Position numbers and translations under genes: made by a program. Source: Mucilaginibacter pallidiroseus (GTDB lineage: Bacteria > Bacteroidota > Bacteroidia > Sphingobacteriales > Sphingobacteriaceae). Taken from it: a stretch of DNA of 64,000 nt. The DNA lies in assembly GCF_007846085.1 (NCBI RefSeq), contig NZ_VOEJ01000010.1, forward strand, positions 1 through 64,000, written 5' to 3'. Shown one piece after another: positions 54,794 to 63,278 of this stretch (the first letter of the stretch is position 1; every line of letters begins with the position of its first letter). The notes under the pieces were generated by a model, which saw only the letters and a list, made by a program, of their open reading frames with translations, had not been told where the DNA came from and searched no databases.

Positions 54794-55593
54794 TTTGTTT
54801 GGTTATTGGCTTTAATATTCAATTGTTTAAATCTTTCAAACTCTTTATGGCCAAAGTTTATAAGTGCGCCGGGTACTATCCTGCTTGCCCATCTGATTAC
54901 ACCTATTAAGGTTGGATATAGCTCCGGCTTATTCTGCTGCATCCCTTTAATAGCTATCTTGACCATTTTGTCAGCTTCCATTGTAAGGGACGAGTTTGAG
55001 TCTGTTGGCAGTACCCAGTCCTTCTGCAAGTTCGTTTTAACACCTGGAGGGATCATTTCAAATACCTTTACGCTGGTGTCCTTTAACTGCAAACGCAAGG
55101 CCTGGGTGTAGGCACGCACACCCGCTTTGGAGGCACTATAAACCGGCGCAACCGAGAAGGGCATGAAAGCTATGCCCGAAGAAACATTCACAATAGCTGC
55201 CGATGGTTGTTTGGCCAGTAACGGCAAAAATTGATGTGTCATTTGTATTAAGCCTGAAAGATTGATGTCAATCTCGCGAGTGATATTTTCCAAGCTTGGG
55301 GTAGTGTCCTGCAGATCGAGCAAACGCATTTCGCCTGCGTTATTAATAAGGATATTTAGATCAGGAAATTGTTGCGATACCTTATAATAAAGCTTCCTGA
55401 TGCTTTCGGCATCACTTACATCGCTTTGAAAGATGTGAATTTTTGGAAACTCCTTTTGAGTTTCCGTTAGTTTAATTAAGTCACGTCCGGTGGCTATTAC
55501 GGTGGCTCCAATTTTGGTAAGCTGCCTAACCAATTCAAGTCCTATGCCACTGGTGCCGCCGGTGATGAGTACAGTGCTTCGTTGTAAATTCAT
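54790..55593 (-). CDS. SDR family oxidoreductase (DltE-like)
   Basis: 267 aa. TGGTSGIG near residue 11, NNAG near 87 and YSASKAGVRAYTQALRLQL as the catalytic segment show a classical SDR; the remaining pattern resembles the DltE/YvrD-like subgroup. It is the first gene of the five-gene minus-strand run ending with the AraC regulator at 52860. Substrate unknown. Confidence 0.92.
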   Translation of the reverse strand: MNLQRSTVLITGGTSGIGLELVRQLTKIGATVIATGRDLIKLTETQKEFPKIHIFQSDVSDAESIRKLYYKVSQQFPDLNILINNAGEMRLLDLQDTTPSLENITREIDINLSGLIQMTHQFLPLLAKQPSAAIVNVSSGIAFMPFSVAPVYSASKAGVRAYTQALRLQLKDTSVKVFEMIPPGVKTNLQKDWVLPTDSNSSLTMEADKMVKIAIKGMQQNKPELYPTLIGVIRWASRIVPGALINFGHKEFERFKQLNIKANNQTK

Positions 55594-56033
55594 ATTGCTG
55601 TTGTTTTATACAGCAAAGTTGCACAATGCGGGAGGGCAGGACGTATGCAAAAGTCGCAAGGTTGTAGCCGAAAGTCTAATTACCAATGTTGGCAATGATC
55701 TTCCATAGGTAACGCTTACACCATTTACTACGTTTGTTGCGAGTATTACACATGGCAACTCAGTTATATTCAAGGGATCGTAATCTTCTTCACCTCAGAT
55801 CACGCATCAATAAGCGAAAAGGGACAATGAATGAATTTAAATCGATCCTTAACAGCAGACTTATACACATTAGAGCTCAATAAAGCAGGCCTCAGCAAAC
55901 ATGCCAAGGCTTGTTCTTTAAAAAGCGAGTCTACCGAAGTATGACCGCATAACTGGCTATTTAATATAAAATCTGAACCGAAGAGCAACGGTTTTGGCCA
56001 AGTTGTCCAGTTCTACAATTGGTTACTTTAACT
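55594..56033. other. Intergenic region, nothing certain
   Basis: 440 bp between an SDR operon start and the end of an AraC gene. It must hold the promoter of the 55593-52860 operon. A 62-codon frame at 55800-55988 on the minus strand matches no known family and has no start signal. No repeat or RNA gene was seen. Confidence 0.4.
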
Positions 56034-56948
56034 TCAATTAAACGCTTGGCGAAACTCTATAGGTGTAAGAGCTGTTTTTGCCTTGAAAAGCTTGCTAAAA
56101 GATTGCGAATGCTCAAAACCGAGGCTATAAGCAATCTGGGATACTGACAGTTCTGTGCTCGAAAGCATTTCTTTAGCTTTTTCGATCAATTTGTCATGAA
56201 TAAATTGCTGGGTACTTTGCCCGGTCAGTACCTTAAGCAGTGTGCTTAAATAGTTGGCAGATATATTTAATTCATCAGCCACCTGTTGTACCGTCGGTAT
56301 TCCTTTTTCAATCAGTTTATCCTCCGCAAAATGCTCCTGCAGCAAAACTTCCAATTTATCCAAAATCTGGTGATTAGTTATCTTGCGTGTAAGAAATTGG
56401 CGATTGTAAAAACGGTCAGCGTAAATCAGCAGGTATTCCAGTTGATTAATGATGAGCGATTGGCTAAAACGGTCCATATTCGATTGATATTCCTTTTCAA
56501 TTTTTTGGAATATCTCGGCTATCACAGCCTCTTCTTTCTCAGAAAGAAATAAAGCTTCATTTACCTTATACTGAAAGAACTGGTAGTTTTTTATTTGTGC
56601 GGCCAGTGGCGTATTCCAAAGCAGGTCGGGGTGAACCAGTAAAAGCCAGCCGGTTTGGTTAACCTCCACATTGGGCTTTATCTGCACATGCATTAATTGT
56701 TGCGGCGCAAAAAAGGACAGCACACCCGAATCAAAGTCGTAAGGTTGCTGCCCATAATTAAATTTAGCCTGCACATTCCGCTTTAGCGCGAACATATAAA
56801 AGTCCTGCAGCCATTTTAAGTTTTCGGTATCATCAGGATATTTAACCTTGCTGTAATCTATCAAACTTATCATAGGGTGTTCGGGCCCGGGCAAACCATA
56901 ATAGGAGTGCAGGTCTGATAGGGTATGAAAACGGAATGTGCCAGGCAT
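56034..56948 (-). CDS. AraC family transcriptional regulator
   Basis: 304 aa, same paralogue group: PEHPMISLIDYSK and GQQPYDFDSGVLSFFAPQQ in the sensor half, VADELNISANYLSTLLKVLTGQSTQQFIHDKLIEKAKEMLSSTELSVSQIAYSLGFEHSQSFSKLFK in the DNA-binding half. It lies 13 bp after the Atu4866-like gene, in one operon with the SDR at 58076-57219. Confidence 0.93.
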   Translation of the reverse strand: MPGTFRFHTLSDLHSYYGLPGPEHPMISLIDYSKVKYPDDTENLKWLQDFYMFALKRNVQAKFNYGQQPYDFDSGVLSFFAPQQLMHVQIKPNVEVNQTGWLLLVHPDLLWNTPLAAQIKNYQFFQYKVNEALFLSEKEEAVIAEIFQKIEKEYQSNMDRFSQSLIINQLEYLLIYADRFYNRQFLTRKITNHQILDKLEVLLQEHFAEDKLIEKGIPTVQQVADELNISANYLSTLLKVLTGQSTQQFIHDKLIEKAKEMLSSTELSVSQIAYSLGFEHSQSFSKLFKAKTALTPIEFRQAFN

Positions 56949-56961
56949 AAGATAAAATTAT

Positions 56962-57216
56962 TTATTTTTCCTTGTAAAAGATCATGCCGCCGTGGTAAAG
57001 AACACCATCGCGAAACTCGCCATCAGCAGTAAAACCTGTATCATCTTTGTAATCGATATGGTCGCCTTCAATCCAGTACTTACCCTGGTATGCGCTTTTG
57101 CGGTTGCCACGGGCTTCATCATAACGGCCGTTTGGCAACAACTCCTGGCGCACATGGCCATCTGCGGTAACCCACATGCCGAGGCAATCTTTTGTATTTT
57201 CTTTAGTCGTTGCCAT
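56962..57216 (-). CDS. Atu4866 domain protein
   Basis: 84 aa. GMWVTADGHVRQELLPNGRYDEARGNRKSAYQGKYWIEGDHIDYKDDTGFTADGEFRDGVLYHGGMI is almost the whole Atu4866 domain, a small beta-rich cytosolic fold often found fused or next to SDR and AraC genes. Its role is unknown. Its start is 2 bp after the SDR stop, showing strong coupling. Confidence 0.93.
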   Translation of the reverse strand: MATTKENTKDCLGMWVTADGHVRQELLPNGRYDEARGNRKSAYQGKYWIEGDHIDYKDDTGFTADGEFRDGVLYHGGMIFYKEK

Positions 57217-57218
57217 TA

Positions 57219-58076
57219 TTACTCTGTTATTGCGGTTGATTCGGTCAAATCCAAGTTTGCAGCTAAGGCCTTTTCAATAATATCGATTTTGCCTTTAACC
57301 AATGCAGCCGTATCCACGCCCATAAAGAAATGCACAGGAGGCTGTTCTTGTTTGCTTAGCTCAATAAATGCGCTTGCAGCCTTTTTAGGATCATTAGGTT
57401 GGTTACCGCTGATCTCGTTCAGGTGCTGAGCCTCTACCTCGCGTGCATTGGCATAGGCGTCTATGGCATTGGCAGGCAGCATGGCAGAATCTTTTTCCAG
57501 AAAGCTTGTACGGAAATAACCCGGATAAACCAGCGTAGTATGCACGCCGAATGGTGCCATCTCCACAGCCAGTGCCTCGGTATAACCGGCCATAGCGAAC
57601 TTGGTAGAGCAATAGATACCGAATGCCGCATAATTGCCTACAAAGCCCCCGATAGATGCGATGTTGAAGATGTGACCCGATCCTTGCGCTCTTAGATAAG
57701 GTGCAGCATGGCGGATAACGTGTAAAGGCCCAAATACATTAACATCAAAGTTCCTTTGCACCTCTGCAGCACTAAGTTCCTCGACTGCACCAATCTGACT
57801 GAAGCCAGCGTTGTTTACGATCACGTCGATACGGCCAAACTTGCCAACTGCCTCACCGATCACTTTTTTTACATCATTGTCGTCGGTAACGTCCATATTC
57901 AATGGCAGGAAGTTTTCATGCTCACCGATTGCTTCTATTAGCGCCTCCTTTTTTCTTGAAGTGGCGGCCACCTTATAACCGTCGGCCAGTAGTTGTTTTA
58001 CGAGGTCGGCACCCAGGCCCTTTGAAGCCCCGGTCACGAACCAGACTTTTTCTGTGTGCTTTGTTTCTTTTGTCAT
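57219..58076 (-). CDS. SDR family oxidoreductase
   Basis: 285 aa from the ATG at 58076; the frame extends to 58115, but the family N-terminus starts at MTKETKHTEKVWFVTGASKGLG. NNAG and the catalytic YCSTKFAMAGY are present. It is a paralogue of the SDR at 1216 (same 'VWFVTGAS' start, same long C-terminal helix region). It heads a three-gene unit with Atu4866 and AraC. Confidence 0.92.
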   Translation of the reverse strand: MTKETKHTEKVWFVTGASKGLGADLVKQLLADGYKVAATSRKKEALIEAIGEHENFLPLNMDVTDDNDVKKVIGEAVGKFGRIDVIVNNAGFSQIGAVEELSAAEVQRNFDVNVFGPLHVIRHAAPYLRAQGSGHIFNIASIGGFVGNYAAFGIYCSTKFAMAGYTEALAVEMAPFGVHTTLVYPGYFRTSFLEKDSAMLPANAIDAYANAREVEAQHLNEISGNQPNDPKKAASAFIELSKQEQPPVHFFMGVDTAALVKGKIDIIEKALAANLDLTESTAITE

Positions 58077-58115
58077 TTGTATGATGATTTGATAAAACAA
58101 AGGTCCGCAATGCAA

Positions 58116-58375
58116 TGGTCCTCAATGTAACCGTTCCTTGGATAGTTGTAGCCATTTCTCAGGCGGGTAGAAAAACGCCAATAATTTATTGTCGCACCAT
58201 AACGTCACTTACTTTGTTATCGGGGTTGAACGTAGATATTTACCTGGATTACCAATAACCACTTCTGCTTTTTCGCCAACACTCGACTTTTATTAATAGT
58301 TCCAAGCTATGTAGTTGCTGAGTTACTTGTTGGGAAATTTTGAGTAAATTTTTGATGTCTTATTGGTGCCAAAAC
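58116..58375. other. Intergenic region upstream of the SDR operon
   Basis: No gene is seen. This is the native flank on the left side of the candidate attachment site, and it should contain the promoter for the minus-strand SDR operon. Confidence 0.4.
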
Positions 58376-58404
58376 AAAAAAGCAGTTACACTAAGTGTAA
58401 CTGC
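58376..58404 (-). terminator. Terminator following a tRNA 3' fragment
   Basis: GCAGTTACACT pairs with AGTGTAACTGC across a single central base (58382-58404). On the minus strand this is followed by TTTTTT (A-run at 58376-58381). It sits just downstream of the tRNA 3' fragment in the same orientation, as expected for an original tRNA gene's terminator. Confidence 0.8.
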
Positions 58405-58413
58405 TTGATTTCA

Positions 58414-58437
58414 GTGCGCCCACCTGGGCTCGAACCT
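58414..58437 (-). other. tRNA 3'-end fragment, candidate attachment site
   Basis: On the minus strand the sequence runs GGTTCGAGCCCAGG then TGGGCGCA: a T-loop (TTCGAGC), the 3' half of a T-stem (CCAGG) and a 7-nt acceptor strand with discriminator base. The 5' side of the T-stem and all earlier tRNA parts are absent; the sequence diverges immediately after the GG before the loop. Such 3' tRNA ends are left at the distal end of islands inserted by tyrosine recombinases. The element would lie to the right (higher coordinates), where the arsenosugar genes are. Confidence 0.6.
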
Positions 58438-58592
58438 ATTTCCTTAAATCATTGATTTACAATGATTTGCTTTAGTTGCCGTTGTTTAAGGTAGTTACAT
58501 AGGTAACACGCCCTATTGACTATACAAATATACGATTTTGCTCACTTTAAACATAAAATTGATGCTACTATCGAAAATTAAAAACCAAAATT

Positions 58593-59294
58593 TTATAAGC
58601 CAAATTTGATTTCTGAAGTAGGTGCTTTGGTATAGCTTTTAAATAACCGGTCCCAAAAAGGGAAAATCGAACCATAGTTAGAATTGGTTTCGGAGATTAT
58701 TTTAGAATGATGTATCCGGTGCATTAATGGGCTTACTATCAATCTTCTTAGCTTATAGTCCAACTTCGTGTTGATACAGATATTCGAATGAACGAGCAAT
58801 ACAACCGGGAAAAACAAAATGCCATATGCTATCAATCCCGTAACTGTAATGCCCATCAACACCAGAAAGACCGCCTTTGCTAATATTGAAAAAAATAATT
58901 CTACCGTATGGAATCGGACTGCCGTTGTTGAATTCATACTTTCATCCTCATGATGAAATTTGTGAAATTTCCAGAGCAATGGTATTTTATGGTTGATCCG
59001 ATGCCACCAATAAACGAAAAAATCGATTAAGAAAATTTGCATAAGCACTGATAGTAATGCAGGAATGTTTGAAAAATGAACAAGGCCTAAATGCTGTCCC
59101 GCAGCGTAATTCATAAGCTTCTGCAAACCATAGCCGCTAATAAACGAAAATATTAAATTGATGATACCAATGGCGATATTGATAAGATCATGTCTCTTCT
59201 TTAAAATTCCTTTTTGTTCCGGAAAAATATGCTCCGCAATGTAAGTTAATACAAAGAGCAGACCTATTGCTAATGGCTGTAATACATTATTCAT
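58593..59294 (-). CDS. Sterol desaturase / fatty acid hydroxylase family protein
   Basis: 233 aa membrane di-iron enzyme. The histidine clusters are HRINH in FVYWWHRINHKIP, HKFHH in FHKFHHEDESMN and HRIHH in LMHRIHHSK, with four predicted membrane helices. The family hydroxylates or desaturates lipid chains or sterols using O2. It lies on the minus strand at the left edge of the arsenosugar cluster, divergent from arsM. A link to arsenolipids is speculative. Confidence 0.9.
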   Translation of the reverse strand: MNNVLQPLAIGLLFVLTYIAEHIFPEQKGILKKRHDLINIAIGIINLIFSFISGYGLQKLMNYAAGQHLGLVHFSNIPALLSVLMQIFLIDFFVYWWHRINHKIPLLWKFHKFHHEDESMNSTTAVRFHTVELFFSILAKAVFLVLMGITVTGLIAYGILFFPVVLLVHSNICINTKLDYKLRRLIVSPLMHRIHHSKIISETNSNYGSIFPFWDRLFKSYTKAPTSEIKFGL

Positions 59295-59465
59295 GGCGTG
59301 GAACTTACCGTTAAGTGATAGAGGTCTGTTTCAAGAATTTCTTTCCCTATTAAATTACGATGAAATTCTGATATTAGGATTTAATAACCAAAAAACATTT
59401 TTTATTCGATAAACTCAAAAGCTATCTGCCGTCAAATAACGTATATTTTCTATAACCAAATAACT

Positions 59466-60437
59466 ATGGATAATTATCTTGAAGAAACTGTAAATGTCTA
59501 TCGCGATGCGGCTTTAAAGCCCGATGTTGGCCTTTGCTGTACTACCACCCCCTTAAATTCGTTCCCGGGATTGAAAATACCCAAGATCATGCAGGAAATG
59601 AATTATGGCTGTGGCTCGATTGTAAGTGCTAATGACCTGGCTAATGAACCAAAGATTCTTTACGTAGGTGTTGGAGGTGGTATGGAACTGTTGCAGTTTT
59701 CTTATTTCAACAGAAACCCACAGGGTGTGATCGGTGTGGATATTGTTGAGGAAATGCTGGAAAGCTGCGCTGCCAATCTGATCGAAGCTGAACAGTTGAA
59801 CCCTTGGTTCAAGAAAGAATTTATTGATCTGCGCAAAGGTTCGGCACTTCACTTGCCAGTTGGAGACAATTCCATCGATGTAGCAGGGCAAAATTGCCTG
59901 TTTAATATTTTTAAGGAAAACGATTTAAAACAAGCCTTAACCGAAATATACCGCGTATTAAAGCCCGGCGGACGTTTGGTGATGTCTGATCCGGTTTGCG
60001 AACAGCCGATGAACGAGGCCCTACGCAGTGATGACAGGTTAAGAGCCTTATGCCTGACCGGCTCCCTATCATTAAGTGATTATATTAAAAGTATCACCGA
60101 TATTGGCTTCGGTACTATTGAGATAAGGGCTAAAAGGCCTTACCGTATTTTGGCTCCCGGACAATATCCTACGGACGAGTTACTTTATATTGAGAGCGTA
60201 GAAGTTTGCGCTATTAAAGACCCTATGCCTGCTGACGGCCCATGCGTTTTCACCGGCAAAGCCGCTATTTATTATGGCGAAAAGGAATATTTCGATGATG
60301 AAAAAGGACATATTCTAATGCCTAATCAACCTTTGGCGGTGTGCGACAAAACGGCGGGAAACCTGGCAGCGTTAAATCGTGAAGACATTTTTATATCAAA
60401 CTCTACCTGGTTTTATGACGGCGGTGGTTGTTGCTAA
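59466..60437 (+). CDS. arsM: Arsenosugar-type arsenite methyltransferase ArsM
   Basis: 323 aa. Class I SAM methyltransferase core with ILYVGVGGGMELLQFSYF (SAM motif I), VIGVDIVEEML and IYRVLKPGGRLVMSD. The arsenic-binding cysteines are plausible at Cys24-Cys25 (LCCTTTP), Cys144 and Cys178, and the protein ends GGCC (Cys322-Cys323). This form, with an N-terminal CC and a C-terminal CC, is the one found beside arsS in arsenosugar clusters. It would methylate trivalent arsenic with SAM in the cytosol. It heads a two-gene plus-strand unit with an epimerase. Confidence 0.93.
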   Translation: MDNYLEETVNVYRDAALKPDVGLCCTTTPLNSFPGLKIPKIMQEMNYGCGSIVSANDLANEPKILYVGVGGGMELLQFSYFNRNPQGVIGVDIVEEMLESCAANLIEAEQLNPWFKKEFIDLRKGSALHLPVGDNSIDVAGQNCLFNIFKENDLKQALTEIYRVLKPGGRLVMSDPVCEQPMNEALRSDDRLRALCLTGSLSLSDYIKSITDIGFGTIEIRAKRPYRILAPGQYPTDELLYIESVEVCAIKDPMPADGPCVFTGKAAIYYGEKEYFDDEKGHILMPNQPLAVCDKTAGNLAALNREDIFISNSTWFYDGGGCC

Positions 60438-60449
60438 TTTAAACTGATA

Positions 60450-61439
60450 ATGAAGATATTTATCACAGGTGCTACTGGTTATATCGGACAGAAACTGGCT
60501 TCACGGCTGGCTGCCGACGGGCACACTATACATGCCCTGGTACGTGATAAGGAGAAAGGCAGGTCGTTGTTGAAGGACCCCAATATAACGCTATTTGCGG
60601 GTGACATTTTAAATCCGCCATCCCTGTTAACTGCCATGAAGGGTTGCCAACAGGTTTACCATCTCGCTGCGTTGGCCTCCGTATGGCATAAAGACCCGCA
60701 AAGCTTCCACATGATCAATGTGAGCGGGCTGCGAAATGTTTTGGACGTTTGCCTGGCATCAGGCATCAAAGACGTTTTATTCACCTCAACTGCCGGAGTT
60801 GTAGGAGATTCCGTAGATGGCAATCCAGTGTGTGAAGGCACGAACGCTAACCCAAAACTGGAAACCCTATATGAGCAAAGCAAGGTACAAGCCGAAATGC
60901 TTTTGAAAAGCTATATACCCAAAGGTATCATGGGTGTGATTGTTAATCCCAGCAGGGTTTATGGCCCAGGCATATTAACCGAAAGTAATGGCTTTACCCG
61001 TTTGATGAAGATGTATATTAACGGACAATGGAAGATCAAACCCTGCAACGGCAAAAGTATCGGCAATTACGTTTACATAGATGATACGATAAACGGGCTG
61101 ATAGCCGCGATGGAAAAAGCAAAACCCGGTGAGCGATATTTATTGGGTGGCGTTAACGCTTCATACAATGACTTTTTCAGCCTGGTAGATGAATTAACCG
61201 GGGTAAAAAGAAAAATGTACAATGTTCCTTTGCCGGTGATGCTTTTTCTCTCTCGCGTACAAGTGGTGATGGCTCAATTATTTGGAAAACAACCAATGAT
61301 CACACCCCCATTTGTACGCAAATACAACAAACACTGGATCGTCAGCTCTCAAAAAGCAGAACAGGAAATAGGCTATACGATAATGCCCTTACGTGAAGGA
61401 GTAAGCAAAACGCTCGACTGGCTTAATCAGCCTGTTTAA
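60450..61439 (+). CDS. NAD-dependent epimerase/dehydratase family protein
   Basis: 329 aa extended SDR. GATGYIG at residues 7-13 binds NAD, FTSTAGVVGDS is the catalytic Ser region, and a catalytic Tyr-x3-Lys is in LYEQSKVQAEML. It resembles the dihydroflavonol reductase/nucleoside-sugar epimerase group. The start lies 12 bp after arsM, so a role in converting the sugar part of the arsenical is plausible. It ends overlapping the convergent thioredoxin gene by 17 bp. Confidence 0.9.
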   Translation: MKIFITGATGYIGQKLASRLAADGHTIHALVRDKEKGRSLLKDPNITLFAGDILNPPSLLTAMKGCQQVYHLAALASVWHKDPQSFHMINVSGLRNVLDVCLASGIKDVLFTSTAGVVGDSVDGNPVCEGTNANPKLETLYEQSKVQAEMLLKSYIPKGIMGVIVNPSRVYGPGILTESNGFTRLMKMYINGQWKIKPCNGKSIGNYVYIDDTINGLIAAMEKAKPGERYLLGGVNASYNDFFSLVDELTGVKRKMYNVPLPVMLFLSRVQVVMAQLFGKQPMITPPFVRKYNKHWIVSSQKAEQEIGYTIMPLREGVSKTLDWLNQPV

Positions 61440-61899
61440 CAGCCGTAGCCAATTCATCGTAAGTATAAGCCCCTTCGTGAAACCATTTTTTGCCGTTCTT
61501 TACAATTAGGGTTCCTGGTAATGCGCCGAACCAGTCAGGGCTTATTTTTTCATTATATGAATTTGGTGCTTCGTTCAGCAGGTAAATTTCGCCGGTTAAT
61601 TGATGCGTTTTAACAAAGGGTTGCACGCCGCTTTCCAGTTTAGATTTCGAGTCTGTGCTGATTAGGATCACTTTAACAGGCTTGCCCTTTACCGATGCCT
61701 TAAATTTTTCAAACTCGGGCAGTTCTTTTACGCATGGTTTGCACCATGTTGCCCAAAAGTTGACCACGTAAGTGGTGTCTTTCCCCTGTTTCATGCGGCT
61801 TTCTAATTGGGAAACCGAAATGAGTTTAACCTGTTGGGCTTTTAAACTTACTGATAATAGCAAGCTAAAGGCAATCGTATAGGAAATTTTATTTGTCAT
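61423..61899 (-). CDS. Exported TlpA-like thioredoxin
   Basis: 158 aa from the ATG at 61899, where a signal peptide begins (TNKISYTIAFSLLLSVSLKAQ); a longer frame reaches 62016. The active-site CXXC is in FWATWCKPCVKELPEF, and the cis-Pro is in GALPGTLIV. It would act as a periplasmic disulfide reductase. Thioredoxin-like proteins are frequent in arsenosugar clusters. Confidence 0.92.
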   Translation of the reverse strand: MTNKISYTIAFSLLLSVSLKAQQVKLISVSQLESRMKQGKDTTYVVNFWATWCKPCVKELPEFEKFKASVKGKPVKVILISTDSKSKLESGVQPFVKTHQLTGEIYLLNEAPNSYNEKISPDWFGALPGTLIVKNGKKWFHEGAYTYDELATAVKQAD

Positions 61900-61971
61900 G
61901 ACTTTAATTAACTTTAACGGGCACTGATTGATATACGTACATTTTAACCAATTAGATGCGTACATTAAACG

Positions 61972-62664
61972 ATGAATATAAGCATTATCATTCCTGTTTT
62001 CAATGAAGCTGAACATATCGGCAAACTGGTGGATTACCTAACGCGCTTTGGTAAAGGTAGTTTGGCAGAGATCATAGTTGTCGATGGCGGCAGCAGTGAT
62101 CATACTTTGTTAGTGGCAAATAGTTCCGGCGCAAAAGGCGTTATCAGCCCTCAAAAAGGCCGTGCAACACAAATGAATTTTGGCGCTTCACTGGCTAATG
62201 GGGACTTGCTTTACTTCGTTCACGCAGACACCTTACCGCCAGAGACTTACGTAACAGACATTACGAACGCCATAAAAGCCGGATATGATCTGGGTAGATA
62301 TCTTTCTACTTATGATAGCAAAAGCTGGCTGCTCAAGTTAAATGCTATGCTGAGCCGACTGGATACGTTCGGCGGTATGGGTGGCGATCAAACCTTGTTC
62401 ATCACTAAAGATCTGTTTCAACAGACTGGCGGTTTTGACGGGACCATGAAAATTATGGAAGAATTTGAGTTTTGCGCCCGCGCTCGCAAGCAGGGTAATT
62501 ACAAAATTATCAAGAAGCCCGTATTGATTTCCGCGCGAAAGTATGATACCAATGGCTGGCTTACGGTTCAAAAAGCTAACTACACTATCGTCAAAATGTA
62601 TCAAAATGGAGCAAGCCAGGAAAGCATGGTATCAAAATATAAAGAAATGCTAAACTACCGTTAA
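61972..62664 (+). CDS. TIGR04283 family arsenosugar glycosyltransferase
   Basis: 230 aa GT-A fold. NISIIIPVFNEAEHIGKLVDYL, IIVVDGGSSDHTL, KGRATQMNFGASLANGDLLYFVHADTLPP (with the DxD-like motif HAD) and the TFGGMGGDQTLFITKDLFQQTGGF segment match the family found with arsenosugar genes. It likely transfers a sugar to, or from, an arsenic intermediate. It is divergent from the thioredoxin gene and convergent with the next gene, which it overlaps by 4 bp. Confidence 0.9.
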   Translation: MNISIIIPVFNEAEHIGKLVDYLTRFGKGSLAEIIVVDGGSSDHTLLVANSSGAKGVISPQKGRATQMNFGASLANGDLLYFVHADTLPPETYVTDITNAIKAGYDLGRYLSTYDSKSWLLKLNAMLSRLDTFGGMGGDQTLFITKDLFQQTGGFDGTMKIMEEFEFCARARKQGNYKIIKKPVLISARKYDTNGWLTVQKANYTIVKMYQNGASQESMVSKYKEMLNYR

Positions 62665-63278
62665 ATGCTTATTCCGTTCAATTCCAGATCGGCAGTTTCG
62701 TCAACATCATGCAATTTTTCAAGTAAGCTATGGTTTAGTTTCAATTGGCTTATTGTCGAAATCGTCTGGGTAGCGACCTGAGCCGTACTCCAGTCCTTAT
62801 CCGTGAACAATTCAGGAATGTAATGGTTGCAACCCAATAGATAATAGCCGCCATCAAAAGTAGGCCCAACAACCACATCGTGATCATTCAGCGCGTCTAT
62901 CCCTTCCTTTAATGTGTGTGTTTGTAACTGGTAGCAATCGCTGCCGATGATCATTACCCGTTTAAAACCTTGTTCAAACAATTCTTTAAAAGCGTTGGAC
63001 ATCCTTGCGCCTAAGTCCTCTCCAAACTGCTGCCTTTTCGTATAGCCGGGGAAAGTCCAGATATCGTGTTCGATAACCTGATCTGTGTAATATATAAATT
63101 TCCGGCAGTTTAATGGAATCGTGATCTGCCGGGTATGGCCTAATAATAAATTGTAAACAGACAACGCTTTTTCATTTCCTATCCCTTTTGCCAAACGGGT
63201 TTTAACTTTTCCTAACTCCGGGTGTCTGACAAATATAATTAGTGCTGTCCTCATTACGTTGTTAAAATCGGTAATCAT
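62661..63278 (-). CDS. TIGR04282 family arsenosugar glycosyltransferase
   Basis: 205 aa, DUF2064 fold related to the nucleotidyltransferase CofC. LIIFVRHPELGKVKTRLAKGIGNEKAL at the N-terminus and IIGSDCYQLQ with VVGPTFDGGYYLLGC are the family motifs. It overlaps the aquaglyceroporin gene by 4 bp at its start (63275-63278), which shows co-translation with it. Confidence 0.9.
   Translation of the reverse strand: MITDFNNVMRTALIIFVRHPELGKVKTRLAKGIGNEKALSVYNLLLGHTRQITIPLNCRKFIYYTDQVIEHDIWTFPGYTKRQQFGEDLGARMSNAFKELFEQGFKRVMIIGSDCYQLQTHTLKEGIDALNDHDVVVGPTFDGGYYLLGCNHYIPELFTDKDWSTAQVATQTISTISQLKLNHSLLEKLHDVDETADLELNGISI

Noticed and set aside
55800..55988. 62-codon minus-strand ORF in an intergenic gap
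   Set aside because: No recognisable family and no coupling to neighbours; kept only as part of the gap description.
58414..58500. An intact tRNA gene
   Set aside because: Only the T-loop to acceptor 3' half is present. The D-arm, anticodon arm and 5' T-stem cannot be formed from the flanking sequence, so it is a fragment, not a gene.
59433..59464. Repeated CAAATAAC upstream of arsM as an ArsR operator
   Set aside because: Two 8-bp direct copies 24 bp apart are easily found by chance in such AT-rich DNA, and no ArsR gene is visible to support it.
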